Part shown: positions 32,623 through 40,504 of the stretch, piece after piece
How positions within the stretch are numbered: the first letter of the stretch is position 1
Layout: the number at the start of each line of letters is the position of its first letter
DNA from: Flagellimonas_B algarum
GTDB taxonomy: Bacteria; Bacteroidota; Bacteroidia; Flavobacteriales; Flavobacteriaceae
Assembly (NCBI RefSeq): GCF_040513375.1
Contig: NZ_JBEVTG010000003.1
Span: forward strand, 1 to 64,000
DNA length: 64,000 nucleotides
Direction of reading: 5' to 3'
Translations under genes and position numbers: made by a program
The notes under the pieces: model-generated
Told to the model about the DNA's origin: nothing
The model's input: the letters and a program-made list of their open reading frames with translations, nothing else
The model's database searches: none

Positions 32623-34515
32623 ATGCAAGAAACAATGACACTAAAAAGAAAGCCGGCTTTTCGAATTGATCGAAACCAACGAGCACCCTTCCTTTGGGTT
32701 TTCCTTATCTGTTGCCTACAGACCCTATGGGCACAGCATCAAGAAATGCCAGGTGTACTGGCCGTCTGTTCGGGATCGGACATCGATTATTGTGATGCCT
32801 CTGACGACATCGATTATAACTTTTATTGGCAAGAGATGTGGGGGGTCAATGGATCTCCTTTCTTTTCAGGGGCTTCCCATGGCGGGTTTAGCTTGACGGA
32901 GTATGAAGACGGTACGGCTTTGATCCAAGGAACCACCGTTCAAGGCAGCTGCACCTTAACGGTGCATATCGTTTTAAAAGACCGTAAGGATTGGGAGGCC
33001 TGGTCCGCAAACGGAGGTGGATTCAAAAACCAAGGATGTTCCAATCCCGATAAGACCGAATTGACCTATTACATCATCGATGCTGCCCAAAGTTTCGTAG
33101 AAGCCACAGGTGGGGACTGTTTGGAAGAAGGGACCTTTATCGTGAGCCAGCGGCCTGATCCCAATACGGACACCACCGCGATTTACGGAACCCAAAAAGG
33201 AGTGGGTGCCGCTTTATTCGACACCGACACCCAGGCAGTTGGAATTTCAGGTTGGGGTTTTATGGGGCCGGAAGATGATAAAAAGCGCTGGAACATCGAC
33301 TTCAACTTTTTGCTGGCGTGTTCCGATCAATGTACCGATGATACGCAAGAACAGGTGGTCATTTGCCCAGGTGCCGATTATTTTTGGGAACGTACCGGCA
33401 GCTCCTACACCTTGGCCGATAGCCCGGTGACGGTTACCCTTCAAGATGACAATGGATGCGATTACTCGGCTACCTTGATCATTGAGGAACATCCTGAACA
33501 CGAACCGGTTCAAGAAGAAGTCGTGCTCTGTGCGAATACGGAATACCAATGGGCATTGACCGGCGAGACGTATAACCCCGCCGATAGCCCGGTCATAGTG
33601 ACCCTACAGGATGCGAATGGATGTGATTACCAGGCAACGCTGGTCATCAACACCTATCCTGAAACGCAAGCTGTGGAGGACCAAGTGACCATTTGCCCGG
33701 ACACGGATTATTTTTGGGAACGCAGCGGTAGTACATACACGCTCGCAGATAGCCCGGTGACGATTAGCTTACAGGATGACAATGGCTGCCCGTATACGGC
33801 GACCTTGGTCCTTAACGCGTATGGGTCTGAAGATGCTGACGACAAACCCATAGATGCCGCTTGTTTGGAAGACGATGTACTTATTTTGCCCTATTTTGGC
33901 GACGACACCCAAGTTAGGATTACCTTTTTAAACAAGTTGGTCGATGATCAAGGCAATGGACTGGGGTATAAATTCCGCTTACGGAACGGTACGGAGACCG
34001 CGGTAACGAATGTTGAAGTGCGTGTAGGCGCAGCTGCCCCGATTTACAGTATCGAAACGATTCCGGCACGTACGGAAGTGTTTTTCATCCATGATGCCCC
34101 CATTGCCGGATTGACCATGTTCTGGGATGGTGGTAGCAAAGGTACCGCCTCGACGAACGAGACCAATACAAAGACCTCTTGCGGAACGTTTGAGGATCAT
34201 CAAGGGAAATGTCCTGGTGATGAGGAGATGCCACCGCCAACGGAAAAGGCAGGTGAAGGCATTGCAATGACGGTTTACCAACAACCGTTCTCAGGAGCGA
34301 TATCGATGGAATTGGAAATGCCCTACGCCAGCGAGGTGTTGGTCGAGTTTATGGATTTAGGTGGAAGAATGGTAAAAAAGGAACCGATGAAAGCCTATTC
34401 CCCAGGAACGCATAGTGCACAATTCGATGTGCGTCACCTGGCCACCGAAGTCCATCTATTACGGATAACGACCCAGCGGGAAACCATTACCAGAAAAGTA
34501 ATCATTAGGAGGTAA
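32623..34515 (+). CDS. T9SS-secreted protein with three 55-residue repeats
   Basis: A 630-residue secreted protein. The N-terminal signal ends near TLWAQ. Residues about 38-225 form a non-repetitive domain with aromatic and acidic residues (DIDYNFYWQEMW, GFMGPEDDKKRWNIDF). Three copies of a 55-residue unit follow (Cys codons at 33364, 33529, 33694), each with xxCxxxxYxWxxxGxxYxxADSPV and a closing LQDDNGC; such Cys-Trp-Tyr repeats are common in Bacteroidota surface proteins. The C-terminal 80 residues (from TVYQQPFSGAISMELEM) are a type A T9SS sorting domain ending TRKVIIRR. It is secreted and likely tethered to the cell surface; its ligand is unknown. Confidence 0.85.
   Translation: MQETMTLKRKPAFRIDRNQRAPFLWVFLICCLQTLWAQHQEMPGVLAVCSGSDIDYCDASDDIDYNFYWQEMWGVNGSPFFSGASHGGFSLTEYEDGTALIQGTTVQGSCTLTVHIVLKDRKDWEAWSANGGGFKNQGCSNPDKTELTYYIIDAAQSFVEATGGDCLEEGTFIVSQRPDPNTDTTAIYGTQKGVGAALFDTDTQAVGISGWGFMGPEDDKKRWNIDFNFLLACSDQCTDDTQEQVVICPGADYFWERTGSSYTLADSPVTVTLQDDNGCDYSATLIIEEHPEHEPVQEEVVLCANTEYQWALTGETYNPADSPVIVTLQDANGCDYQATLVINTYPETQAVEDQVTICPDTDYFWERSGSTYTLADSPVTISLQDDNGCPYTATLVLNAYGSEDADDKPIDAACLEDDVLILPYFGDDTQVRITFLNKLVDDQGNGLGYKFRLRNGTETAVTNVEVRVGAAAPIYSIETIPARTEVFFIHDAPIAGLTMFWDGGSKGTASTNETNTKTSCGTFEDHQGKCPGDEEMPPPTEKAGEGIAMTVYQQPFSGAISMELEMPYASEVLVEFMDLGGRMVKKEPMKAYSPGTHSAQFDVRHLATEVHLLRITTQRETITRKVIIRR
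33349..33843 (+). repeat. Three 165-bp tandem coding repeats
   Basis: Units begin at 33349, 33514 and 33679 (55 codons apart). Units 1 and 3 are the closer pair at DNA level (for example both read GATAGCCCGGTGACG and GATTATTTTTGGGAACG), suggesting recent duplication, and unit 2 is more diverged (its YQWALTGETYN replaces YFWERTGSSYT). Confidence 0.85.
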
Positions 34516-34707
34516 AAAAAAACTTCCCCGCCTGGGCGGGGAAGCTTCTACCACTATAGGTATCGTTTGGAAAGATTCGGGATTTCAAAGATGGCACCGA
34601 ATTCGTTCCTAAAAAATTAATAGTTGTCAATTGCCCCATTTTAGATGGTAAAAAGAACCTCTTTTGATGTGTCATCGACGAACGGTAAAGGCCTGTAAAA
34701 ACAGGAG
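34514..34707 (-). ncRNA. Candidate small RNA
   Basis: On the minus strand a possible promoter (TTG at 34742-34740, 20-bp spacer, ATGATTTG at 34719-34712) would start an RNA near 34707. Its 5' end forms a hairpin (CCTGT, TTTT loop, ACAGG; 34692-34705) and its 3' end is a strong G/C hairpin (34523-34544) followed by a run of nine Ts on that strand, ending near 34514. Readthrough from the fasciclin gene should be stopped by the 12-bp hairpin at 34763-34789, so the T-run needs its own transcript. No credible protein is encoded. The length of about 190 nt is like 6S-type RNAs, but I cannot assign a family. Confidence 0.4.
34523..34544 (-). terminator. Minus-strand terminator of the candidate small RNA
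   Basis: CTTCCCCGCC and GGCGGGGAAG form a 10-bp stem around a 2-base loop. On the plus strand only As precede it and no Ts follow, whereas on the minus strand it is followed by TTTTTTTTT. It therefore works for transcripts running on the minus strand and is only 7 bp past the stop of the T9SS gene. Confidence 0.7.
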
Positions 34708-34711
34708 CTCC

Positions 34712-34742
34712 CAAATCATCGATGAAATGCACTATTTAACAA
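34712..34742 (-). promoter_or_regulatory. Possible promoter of the candidate small RNA
   Basis: TTG (34742-34740), 20-bp spacer, ATGATTTG (34719-34712) on the minus strand. The -7 has TTTG in place but AT instead of TA in the first two bases. Confidence 0.33.
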
Positions 34743-34762
34743 GAAAAATCTTTCGAAAAAAG

Positions 34763-34789
34763 AAAAGGCCTCCACGTTGGAGGCCTTTT
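34763..34789. terminator. Terminator after the fasciclin gene
   Basis: AAAAGGCCTCCA and TGGAGGCCTTTT form a perfect 12-bp stem with a 3-base loop, T-rich on both sides. It lies 20 bp past the fasciclin stop (minus strand) and can also stop plus-strand transcription. Confidence 0.85.
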
Positions 34790-34808
34790 TAATTTGAATT
34801 GGTACGGT

Positions 34809-36200
34809 CTAATTTTCCGTATCAGGAAGCATCACCTGGTTCAACACATGGATGACCCCATTGTTCGCTTGAACATCGACAGCGATAATTCCGATACCCA
34901 TATTTCCGGCTCCATCGGTAACATCGGCGATATTCGGATCGGTACCTGGCAAGTTGATCGTAATGGCATCACCTTCCAAGGTGGCAGGTGAAATTCCATC
35001 GGTCAAATCCCCAGAACGCACATTACCGGAAACCACGTGGTGGTTCAAAACGGCAGTTAAGGTCGCTTCATCAATATCGGTAACCATTTCTACGGACAGG
35101 GCGGTCAACAAATTACTGAACGCCATATCGGTCGGAGCGAAAACGGTAAATGGTCCGGCCCCGCTCAATACACTGACGAAATCGGTTGCAGGGGTGCCCT
35201 CGGTCAATGCAGTGACCAATGGAGCGAATGTGGGATCGGCAACGGCGAAGGTAACAACGCTTGGCAAATCGATAACGGCATCGACCGCATGAACGACACC
35301 ATTGGTAGCGACCACGTCGGCAATCACGACATTACTAGACCCGTTAATGGTGACCCCATCGTCTACATTGATATACTGGCTTAAGAAATCACCATCGGCA
35401 TTAGTGCCTAAGGTATTCACATAGCTGTTTGATAGTCCATCGGAAAAGGCGGCAACTCCTGAAATGACGTGATTCGAAAGCACGTTATTGATATCGTTCC
35501 CGTTCGGGTTAGTAAAGGCGGTAAAGGCATCATTGACCGGAGCGAATACGGTAAAATCGGTCAACGGACTTGACAACAACGAGGTAAAGGTGGTGTTGCC
35601 TCCATCAGTAAGTGCACCTACCAAAGAAGAAAGCGCTGGATTGGCCAAGGCATGGTCAACAATGGTTGGCAAGCCGATAACGCCGTTGACGATATGAACG
35701 ACTCCGTTGTCGGCAGTAACATCCGCCGTTGAAACGGTAGCCACCCCATTGATTTCAACACCGCTTGTCGTATCTACGAACAAGCTCAAGTTACGTCCGG
35801 AAACTCCCGAAGTCGAAAGGCTTGAAATATATCCGGTGCTCAGGTCGCCAGAGGTGTTCGTGCCGCTGACCACATGGTTCAACAACACCTGGGTCAATAC
35901 GTCGGTCGGAATGTCATCTAAAGAAGCGAAGCCGTTGGTTGTCAAGAACGCCGTGAATGCCTCATTGGTAGGGGCAAAAACGGTAAAAGGTCCATCGCCT
36001 TGTAAGGTTTCGACCAAATTGGCAGCGGTCAATGCTTCGACTAAAATGCTAAGGTCATTGGTAGCCAATGCGAGGTCGACAATAGTAGTGGTGTCCATCG
36101 GAGTGTCGTCCGGATTCGAATCATCGTCATCGGAACATGAGGTGAACAAGATTACGGCCGCCATAAGTGACCATCCCATAATTTTTGAAAATCGTTTCAT
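34809..36200 (-). CDS. Three-domain fasciclin (FAS1) lipoprotein
   Basis: A 463-residue lipoprotein with lipobox LFTSC followed by SDDDDSNPDD, an acidic stretch suggesting surface display. Three FAS1 domains follow at roughly residues 38-170, 176-305 and 316-455. Each has the FTVFAPTNEAFTAF-type H1 block (first and third copies nearly identical: GPFTVFAPT) and the LLNHVVSG / LSNHVISG / LNHHVVSG H2 block. FAS1 domains mediate adhesion between cells or to matrix, and in marine Bacteroidota the genes often respond to light or stress. The upstream 306-bp gap carries unusual TTGTTTAACAA boxes, and a terminator follows. Confidence 0.9.
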   Translation of the reverse strand: MKRFSKIMGWSLMAAVILFTSCSDDDDSNPDDTPMDTTTIVDLALATNDLSILVEALTAANLVETLQGDGPFTVFAPTNEAFTAFLTTNGFASLDDIPTDVLTQVLLNHVVSGTNTSGDLSTGYISSLSTSGVSGRNLSLFVDTTSGVEINGVATVSTADVTADNGVVHIVNGVIGLPTIVDHALANPALSSLVGALTDGGNTTFTSLLSSPLTDFTVFAPVNDAFTAFTNPNGNDINNVLSNHVISGVAAFSDGLSNSYVNTLGTNADGDFLSQYINVDDGVTINGSSNVVIADVVATNGVVHAVDAVIDLPSVVTFAVADPTFAPLVTALTEGTPATDFVSVLSGAGPFTVFAPTDMAFSNLLTALSVEMVTDIDEATLTAVLNHHVVSGNVRSGDLTDGISPATLEGDAITINLPGTDPNIADVTDGAGNMGIGIIAVDVQANNGVIHVLNQVMLPDTEN

Positions 36201-36221
36201 ACAATCGTTTTTAAATAAGTG

Positions 36222-36232
36222 TTGTTTAACAA
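36222..36232. promoter_or_regulatory. TTGTTTAACAA box, perfect copy
   Basis: An 11-bp palindrome (TTGTT, central T, AACAA) 22 bp upstream of the fasciclin start. A weaker half-matching copy (ATGTTTAATGT) begins 13 bp further on at 36235. Probably a binding site for a dimeric regulator. Confidence 0.5.
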
Positions 36233-36342
36233 AAATGTTTAATGTTTTATCAAATGGTTTGTCTGGAAATCAACGAGTTAGCTTGATTAATAACATAAGT
36301 AATTGAAATACAGTTTCATATGAAAAACATCATAAAGATATT

Positions 36343-36395
36343 TTGTTTAATAAAAGGTTGCTTTGGTTAAACAAAAATTAATAAATGTTTAACAA
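36343..36395. promoter_or_regulatory. Three TTGTTTAACAA-like boxes phased at 21 bp
   Basis: Boxes at 36343-36353 (TTGTTTAATAA), 36364-36374 (TGGTTAAACAA, the reverse form) and 36385-36395 (ATGTTTAACAA) each differ by one base from the perfect 11-bp palindrome, and start exactly 21 bp apart, so all lie on one face of the helix. The 306-bp gap between the fasciclin gene and mnmA (36201-36506) is A/T-rich and holds no gene I can support; these boxes are its main content. Their distance favours control of the fasciclin gene, perhaps also of mnmA. Confidence 0.5.
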
Positions 36396-36464
36396 TTGGT
36401 TTGAAAGATTGAACAGGATAGTGACTTGATTGTGTGTGCTTTGCGGCCAAAGACCCCAATGGTG

Positions 36465-36489
36465 TTGCGAAATGGAATTTGTATTTTTG
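36465..36489 (+). promoter_or_regulatory. Promoter of mnmA
   Basis: TATTTTTG (36482-36489) matches TAnnTTTG and ends 17 bp before the mnmA ATG. A TTG at 36465-36467 is 14 bp away, short for a -33 element. Confidence 0.4.
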
Positions 36490-36506
36490 CAGTGATTTTT
36501 AATGCT

Positions 36507-37700
36507 ATGGGAGAAAAAGTAGTAGTTGGACTTTCGGGAGGTGTTGATTCCAGTGTGGCAGCTTATTTACTGAAAGAAGCGGGCTATGAGGTCATCGGTC
36601 TTTTCATGAAGAATTGGCATGATGATTCCGTGACCATTTCCGAAGAATGTCCTTGGCTCGAAGATAGCAACGACGCATTGATCGTAGCCGAAAAGCTGGG
36701 CATACCCTTTCAAACCATCGATTTGAGTAAAGAGTATAAAGAGCGTATCGTTGACTATATGTTCAATGAATATGAAATGGGGCGCACCCCAAATCCAGAT
36801 GTACTTTGCAACCGTGAGATCAAATTCGATGTGTTTTTGAACATCGCATTGCAATTGGGTGCCGACTACGTGGCGACAGGTCATTATTGTCGCAAGGATA
36901 CCGTGACCGATGCGGAAGGTAACCCGGTACACCGTCTTTTAGCCGGGCGTGATGGAAACAAAGACCAATCCTACTTTTTATGCCAACTCTCACAAGGGCA
37001 ACTTGCCAAAACCTTGTTTCCGATCGGGGAGCTGACCAAACCCCAAGTGCGTGAAATCGCCGCGGCCAATGGATTGATAACGGCAGATAAAAAAGATTCG
37101 CAAGGCCTGTGTTTTATCGGAAAGGTACGCCTGCCCGAATTCTTACAACAAAAATTGAAACCGAAGAAAGGTGTAATCGTAGAGATTCCTTCCGACGCCG
37201 AACAGTTCCAAGCGGTGCGTAACGAGTTTGAAACGAAATTGGACGAATTGAGTTATCATGCCGAGAAACCGCGGTACTTGGTGACCGATGGTCGGGTCGT
37301 AGGTGAGCACCAAGGGGCGCATTACTTTACCAAGGGACAGCGAAAAGGATTGGACGTCGGCGGAACCAAGGAACCGCTTTTCGTTCTGGAAACCGATGTC
37401 AACGAAAATGTTATTTACACAGGACAGGGCAAATCGCATCCCGGATTGTACCGACGTACCCTTTTTGTCAAGGATGCCGAGTTGCATTGGGTACGCGAAG
37501 ATATGCGACTTCCATTGGATGGGATTATGAAAGTCAAAGCACGGATCCGCTACCGACAAGAATTGCAAGAGGCCACTTTATACAAGGTTTCCGGAGGAAT
37601 GTATGTCGATTTTGAAAAGCGACAATCAGCCATTACGGAAGGACAATTCGTCGCGTGGTATCAGGAAGATGAATTGATCGGTTCTGGGGTAATTGCGTAA
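36507..37700 (+). CDS. mnmA: tRNA-specific 2-thiouridylase MnmA
   Basis: The ATG at 36507 (MGEKVVVGLSGGVDSSVAAY) gives 397 residues; the frame runs open upstream but over the promoter. The PP-loop SGGVDSSVAA binds ATP. Cysteines needed for sulfur transfer are in NPDVLCNREIKF (about residue 110) and in KDSQGLCFIGK (about residue 205). The Bacteroidota version has an insertion around GLFMKNWHDDSVTISEE. It adds the 2-thio group to wobble U34 of Lys, Glu and Gln tRNAs. The next gene starts 2 bp after its stop. Confidence 0.94.
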   Translation: MGEKVVVGLSGGVDSSVAAYLLKEAGYEVIGLFMKNWHDDSVTISEECPWLEDSNDALIVAEKLGIPFQTIDLSKEYKERIVDYMFNEYEMGRTPNPDVLCNREIKFDVFLNIALQLGADYVATGHYCRKDTVTDAEGNPVHRLLAGRDGNKDQSYFLCQLSQGQLAKTLFPIGELTKPQVREIAAANGLITADKKDSQGLCFIGKVRLPEFLQQKLKPKKGVIVEIPSDAEQFQAVRNEFETKLDELSYHAEKPRYLVTDGRVVGEHQGAHYFTKGQRKGLDVGGTKEPLFVLETDVNENVIYTGQGKSHPGLYRRTLFVKDAELHWVREDMRLPLDGIMKVKARIRYRQELQEATLYKVSGGMYVDFEKRQSAITEGQFVAWYQEDELIGSGVIA

Positions 37701-37702
37701 GA

Positions 37703-38641
37703 ATGGAACAAAATAGGATAACCCGACTTTTTAATATCCAACATCCGATCATCCAAGCTGGGATGATTTGGGCTAGTGGATGGAAATTGGCATCCGCAGT
37801 CTCTAATGCCGGAGGTTTAGGCCTTTTGGGGGCGGGAAGTATGTACCCTGAAGTACTCTTGGAGCATATCAAAAAATGCAAGGAGGCTACAACCAAGCCT
37901 TTTGGGGTCAACGTACCCATGTTGTACCCTGACATCGACCGCTTGATGCAGATCATCGTTGATGAAAATGTAAAGATCGTCTTTACTTCGGCGGGAAATC
38001 CGAAGACATGGACCCCATTCCTTAAAAAAAAGGGCATCACCGTAGTTCATGTGGTCAGCAGTGTCAAATTTGCCCAAAAAGCCGAGGCCGCTGGCGTAGA
38101 TGCTATTGTCGCTGAAGGTTTCGAGGCCGGCGGTCACAATGGAAGGGATGAGACCACGACCTTTGTTTTATTGCCCGCTGTTCGCGAGGCCGTCCGATTG
38201 CCTCTGATCGCCGCTGGAGGTATCGCGACAGGAAAACAGGTGTTGGCGGCCATGGTGCTGGGTGCCGATGGGGTACAGGTCGGCAGTCGATTCGTGGCCA
38301 GTGAAGAAGCCTCTTCCCATCTCGCTTTTAAAAATGCCGTTATAGAAGCCGGTGAAGGAGCGACCCAATTGACCCTTAAAGAGCTGGCCCCTGTCCGCCT
38401 TTTGAAGAACAAGTTTTACGAGCAGGTCATGGCGGCCTATGATCGCGGTGCCTCGACCGATGAACTGAAAGCGGTTTTGGGGCGTGCAAGGGCCAAAAAA
38501 GGCATGTTCGAAGGAGACTTGGAAGAAGGTGAACTGGAAATCGGACAGGTAGCCGCCCTAATCCATAAGATCAAGCCGGCCGCTACTATTATTGACGAGT
38601 TAATGGCGGGCTATTACCAAGCGATCGATGAACTGCACTGA
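37703..38641 (+). CDS. NAD(P)H-dependent flavin oxidoreductase / nitronate monooxygenase-like
   Basis: A 312-residue FMN-dependent TIM-barrel enzyme of the nitronate monooxygenase / FabK / YrpB family. It opens QNRITRLFNIQHPIIQAGM, and shows SNAGGLGLLGAGS (FMN), VAEGFEAGGHNGR with the conserved His (near residue 145) and GGIATGKQVLAAMVLGADG (phosphate-binding). Related enzymes oxidise nitroalkanes or act as enoyl-ACP reductases; the substrate is not readable here, and the family name is often applied loosely. It begins 2 bp after mnmA, so they are probably cotranscribed. Confidence 0.88.
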   Translation: MEQNRITRLFNIQHPIIQAGMIWASGWKLASAVSNAGGLGLLGAGSMYPEVLLEHIKKCKEATTKPFGVNVPMLYPDIDRLMQIIVDENVKIVFTSAGNPKTWTPFLKKKGITVVHVVSSVKFAQKAEAAGVDAIVAEGFEAGGHNGRDETTTFVLLPAVREAVRLPLIAAGGIATGKQVLAAMVLGADGVQVGSRFVASEEASSHLAFKNAVIEAGEGATQLTLKELAPVRLLKNKFYEQVMAAYDRGASTDELKAVLGRARAKKGMFEGDLEEGELEIGQVAALIHKIKPAATIIDELMAGYYQAIDELH

Positions 38642-38647
38642 TCGTAC

Positions 38648-38677
38648 TTGCACCTTTCTCCAGGTTTTTTACATTTG
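38648..38677 (+). promoter_or_regulatory. Promoter of the DUF2279-like gene
   Basis: TTG (38648-38650), a 19-bp spacer and TACATTTG (38670-38677) match the Bacteroidota consensus exactly. Transcription would begin within a few bases of the ATG at 38684, a very short leader. The -33 lies just past the preceding gene's stop. Confidence 0.6.
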
Positions 38678-38683
38678 TCGGTA

Positions 38684-39157
38684 ATGAAAAAACGGGTCCT
38701 CACTTTGGTTTTTTTGCTGTGCATGCAAGGAATGATCGCCCAGATCGAACGCGACAAGATGTTGCATTTCGTCGGGGGCAATCTTTATGGACTGGCAGGG
38801 GCCGGAATTGCCAAACAAATTTCGGACGGCAATCGGTTCTGGACCTTCGCCGGTGCTGTTGGGGGCAGCTTGCTGATCGGTTTGGGCAAGGAAGCCGTGG
38901 ATTCCAGCCAACGACCCGGTGGCTGGGACAACGATGACCTATTGGCCACGGTATTGGGGGGTACGACCGTAGGATTTACCATCGATATCTTCACCAATCA
39001 TAAGAGAAACAAACAAAGACGGGTAGCCAAATCCCAGGACGGGCAATTACGATGGTATACCGGAGCGTTGGCGACGACATCCCTACCCATGGAATGGCGG
39101 TATCAGCGATTACCGGCATTGAACACCTTGTCTTTATCGAAGCAGCTAACGGAGTAG
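38684..39157 (+). CDS. YfiM/DUF2279-like membrane-associated protein
   Basis: The ATG at 38684 (MKKRVLTLVFLL) gives 157 residues with a signal peptide ending near MIAQ. Then come DKMLHFVGGNLYGLAGAGIA, two hydrophobic stretches, and the phrase GKEAVDSSQRPGGWDNDDLLATVLGG, a layout that resembles YfiM/DUF2279 (the pattern DK..HF, GKE..D and S..D). The C-terminus is basic. The function of this family is unknown. It has its own strong promoter and sits between an FMN oxidoreductase and a TRIC channel gene. Confidence 0.7.
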   Translation: MKKRVLTLVFLLCMQGMIAQIERDKMLHFVGGNLYGLAGAGIAKQISDGNRFWTFAGAVGGSLLIGLGKEAVDSSQRPGGWDNDDLLATVLGGTTVGFTIDIFTNHKRNKQRRVAKSQDGQLRWYTGALATTSLPMEWRYQRLPALNTLSLSKQLTE

Positions 39158-39175
39158 GAAACCCAATCGGCGATT

Positions 39176-39784
39176 ATGTTTTATTTCGCAGTTGATATTT
39201 TAGGCACCATCGCTTTCGCCATATCAGGGGTTTTGGTCGCCATGGAAAAACGTCTTGATCCTTTCGGCGTGCTCATCATCGCCTTTGTCACTGCAATCGG
39301 TGGGGGAACCCTCAGGGATATGTTGATCGGGAATACCCCGGTGGTTTGGATGCAAGATCTGACCTACGTAGTGACTATTGTGGCCACTGTCGTATTCGGG
39401 GTCCTGTTTGCGAAACAACTGGCGTATCTGCGCACCTCCTTGTTTCTTTTTGATACCATAGGTATCGGACTCTATACCCTTGTGGGGATCGAAAAAGGGA
39501 TCGATGCCGGCTTGTTACCGGTAATGTGCATTGTGTTGGGAACCATTACAGCCAGTTTCGGAGGGGTGATCCGTGATATTCTTTGCAATGAAATCCCTGT
39601 AATTTTCCGAAAGGAAATTTATGCCACGGCCTGTATCCTTGGGGGCAGTAGTTATTTCTTGTTCCTGAAGTTGCCGATTGAGCAACCGATCGCCTATGCG
39701 TTAGGTATCGCAATGGTCATCGGCCTGCGTTTGGTTGCCGTTCGTTTTGGGATCAAACTCCCCAATATCTATCGGAAGTCCTAG
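39176..39784 (+). CDS. TRIC-type (UPF0126) cation channel family protein
   Basis: A 202-residue protein of six to seven hydrophobic helices made of two related halves: DILGTIAFAISGVLVAMEKR followed by AFVTAIGGGTLRDML in the first and IVLGTITASFGGVIRDIL in the second. The repeated Gly-Gly-x-x-x-R-D/I motif is the pore-lining signature of TRIC-like UPF0126 proteins (YicG type). Bacterial members form homotrimeric potassium-permeable channels; the role in the cell is not clear. The ATG at 39176 is 18 bp past the previous stop. Confidence 0.88.
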   Translation: MFYFAVDILGTIAFAISGVLVAMEKRLDPFGVLIIAFVTAIGGGTLRDMLIGNTPVVWMQDLTYVVTIVATVVFGVLFAKQLAYLRTSLFLFDTIGIGLYTLVGIEKGIDAGLLPVMCIVLGTITASFGGVIRDILCNEIPVIFRKEIYATACILGGSSYFLFLKLPIEQPIAYALGIAMVIGLRLVAVRFGIKLPNIYRKS

Positions 39785-39787
39785 GTG

Positions 39788-40504
39788 CTACAACACTTCC
39801 GCTTTTAGGATATACACGTTTTGCATGGGCCATTCACCCTGATCGACCGGTACTTGATTGATGCGGTCGACAACGTCCATACCGTCGATGACCCGGCCGA
39901 AAGGAGTGTAATCACCATCCAAGTGGTATGATCCCGGTTGGGTAACAACGATAAAGAACTCATAGGGTGAGGCCAATTTATGCGGATTGTCCCTTTCACT
40001 GCTCGGCATTGAAATCGTACCCCTATGGTGTTTGTGGCCTTTGCGGGTGTCGGGCGGAAGGAGATAGCGTCCTATCTTCCTGCGCTTCGAAGCCGTTTCG
40101 GTATTATCGGCATTGCCCCCTTGAATGATAAAATCCTTGACCACCCGGTGGAACATGGTGTTGTCGAAATACCCCGCTTTGGCCAAATAAATGAAATTCG
40201 CCTTGTGATACGGAACGTTTTGGTAGAGTTCTATGGTAAAACTGCCCATGCTGGTGGTCAATTTTACCCGATTTTCCTTGGTGTTTTTGGCATAATCGAA
40301 AAAGAAGTCGATGGCATTCGCTTCGGTCAGTTGAAAAGCCTCTTCGATCGGTTCTTGGGTGACTGCGGTGTCCGTCCGTTTTTCAATCGTATCTTTGGCC
40401 TCTGTTTCGGCGACCTGATCCGCTGTTTTTGCCGTTTTACGGTCTGAGCAGGACGAAAAGGCCACACAGATGATGACGATAAGTAAATAGGGTTTTCTAA
40501 ACAT
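39788..40504 (-). CDS. Cyclophilin-type peptidylprolyl isomerase lipoprotein
   Basis: The ATG at 40504 gives 238 residues (MFRKPYLLIVIICVAF); lipobox FSSC then SDRKTAK. Residues about 90-235 form a cyclophilin: SFTIELYQNVPYHKANFI, GYFDNTMFHRVVKDFIIQGG with the catalytic Arg, ISMPSSERDN, and EFFIVVTQPGSYHLDGDYTPFG with conserved hydrophobic residues. It likely assists folding in the periplasm or at the outer membrane. The start codon overlaps the start of the divergent Nudix gene on one CATG, so neither gene has its own upstream gap. An earlier in-frame start would lie inside the Nudix gene. Confidence 0.87.
   Translation of the reverse strand: MFRKPYLLIVIICVAFSSCSDRKTAKTADQVAETEAKDTIEKRTDTAVTQEPIEEAFQLTEANAIDFFFDYAKNTKENRVKLTTSMGSFTIELYQNVPYHKANFIYLAKAGYFDNTMFHRVVKDFIIQGGNADNTETASKRRKIGRYLLPPDTRKGHKHHRGTISMPSSERDNPHKLASPYEFFIVVTQPGSYHLDGDYTPFGRVIDGMDVVDRINQVPVDQGEWPMQNVYILKAEVL

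Noticed and set aside
34505..34732. 75-codon open frame on the minus strand between the T9SS and fasciclin genes
   Set aside because: It runs through the terminator hairpin into the preceding gene and has no domain; the region better fits a non-coding RNA.
35707..36306. Open frame of 199 codons antisense to the fasciclin gene
   Set aside because: Mirrors the Thr/Val/Ala codon bias of FAS1 repeats and continues into the operator-like gap.
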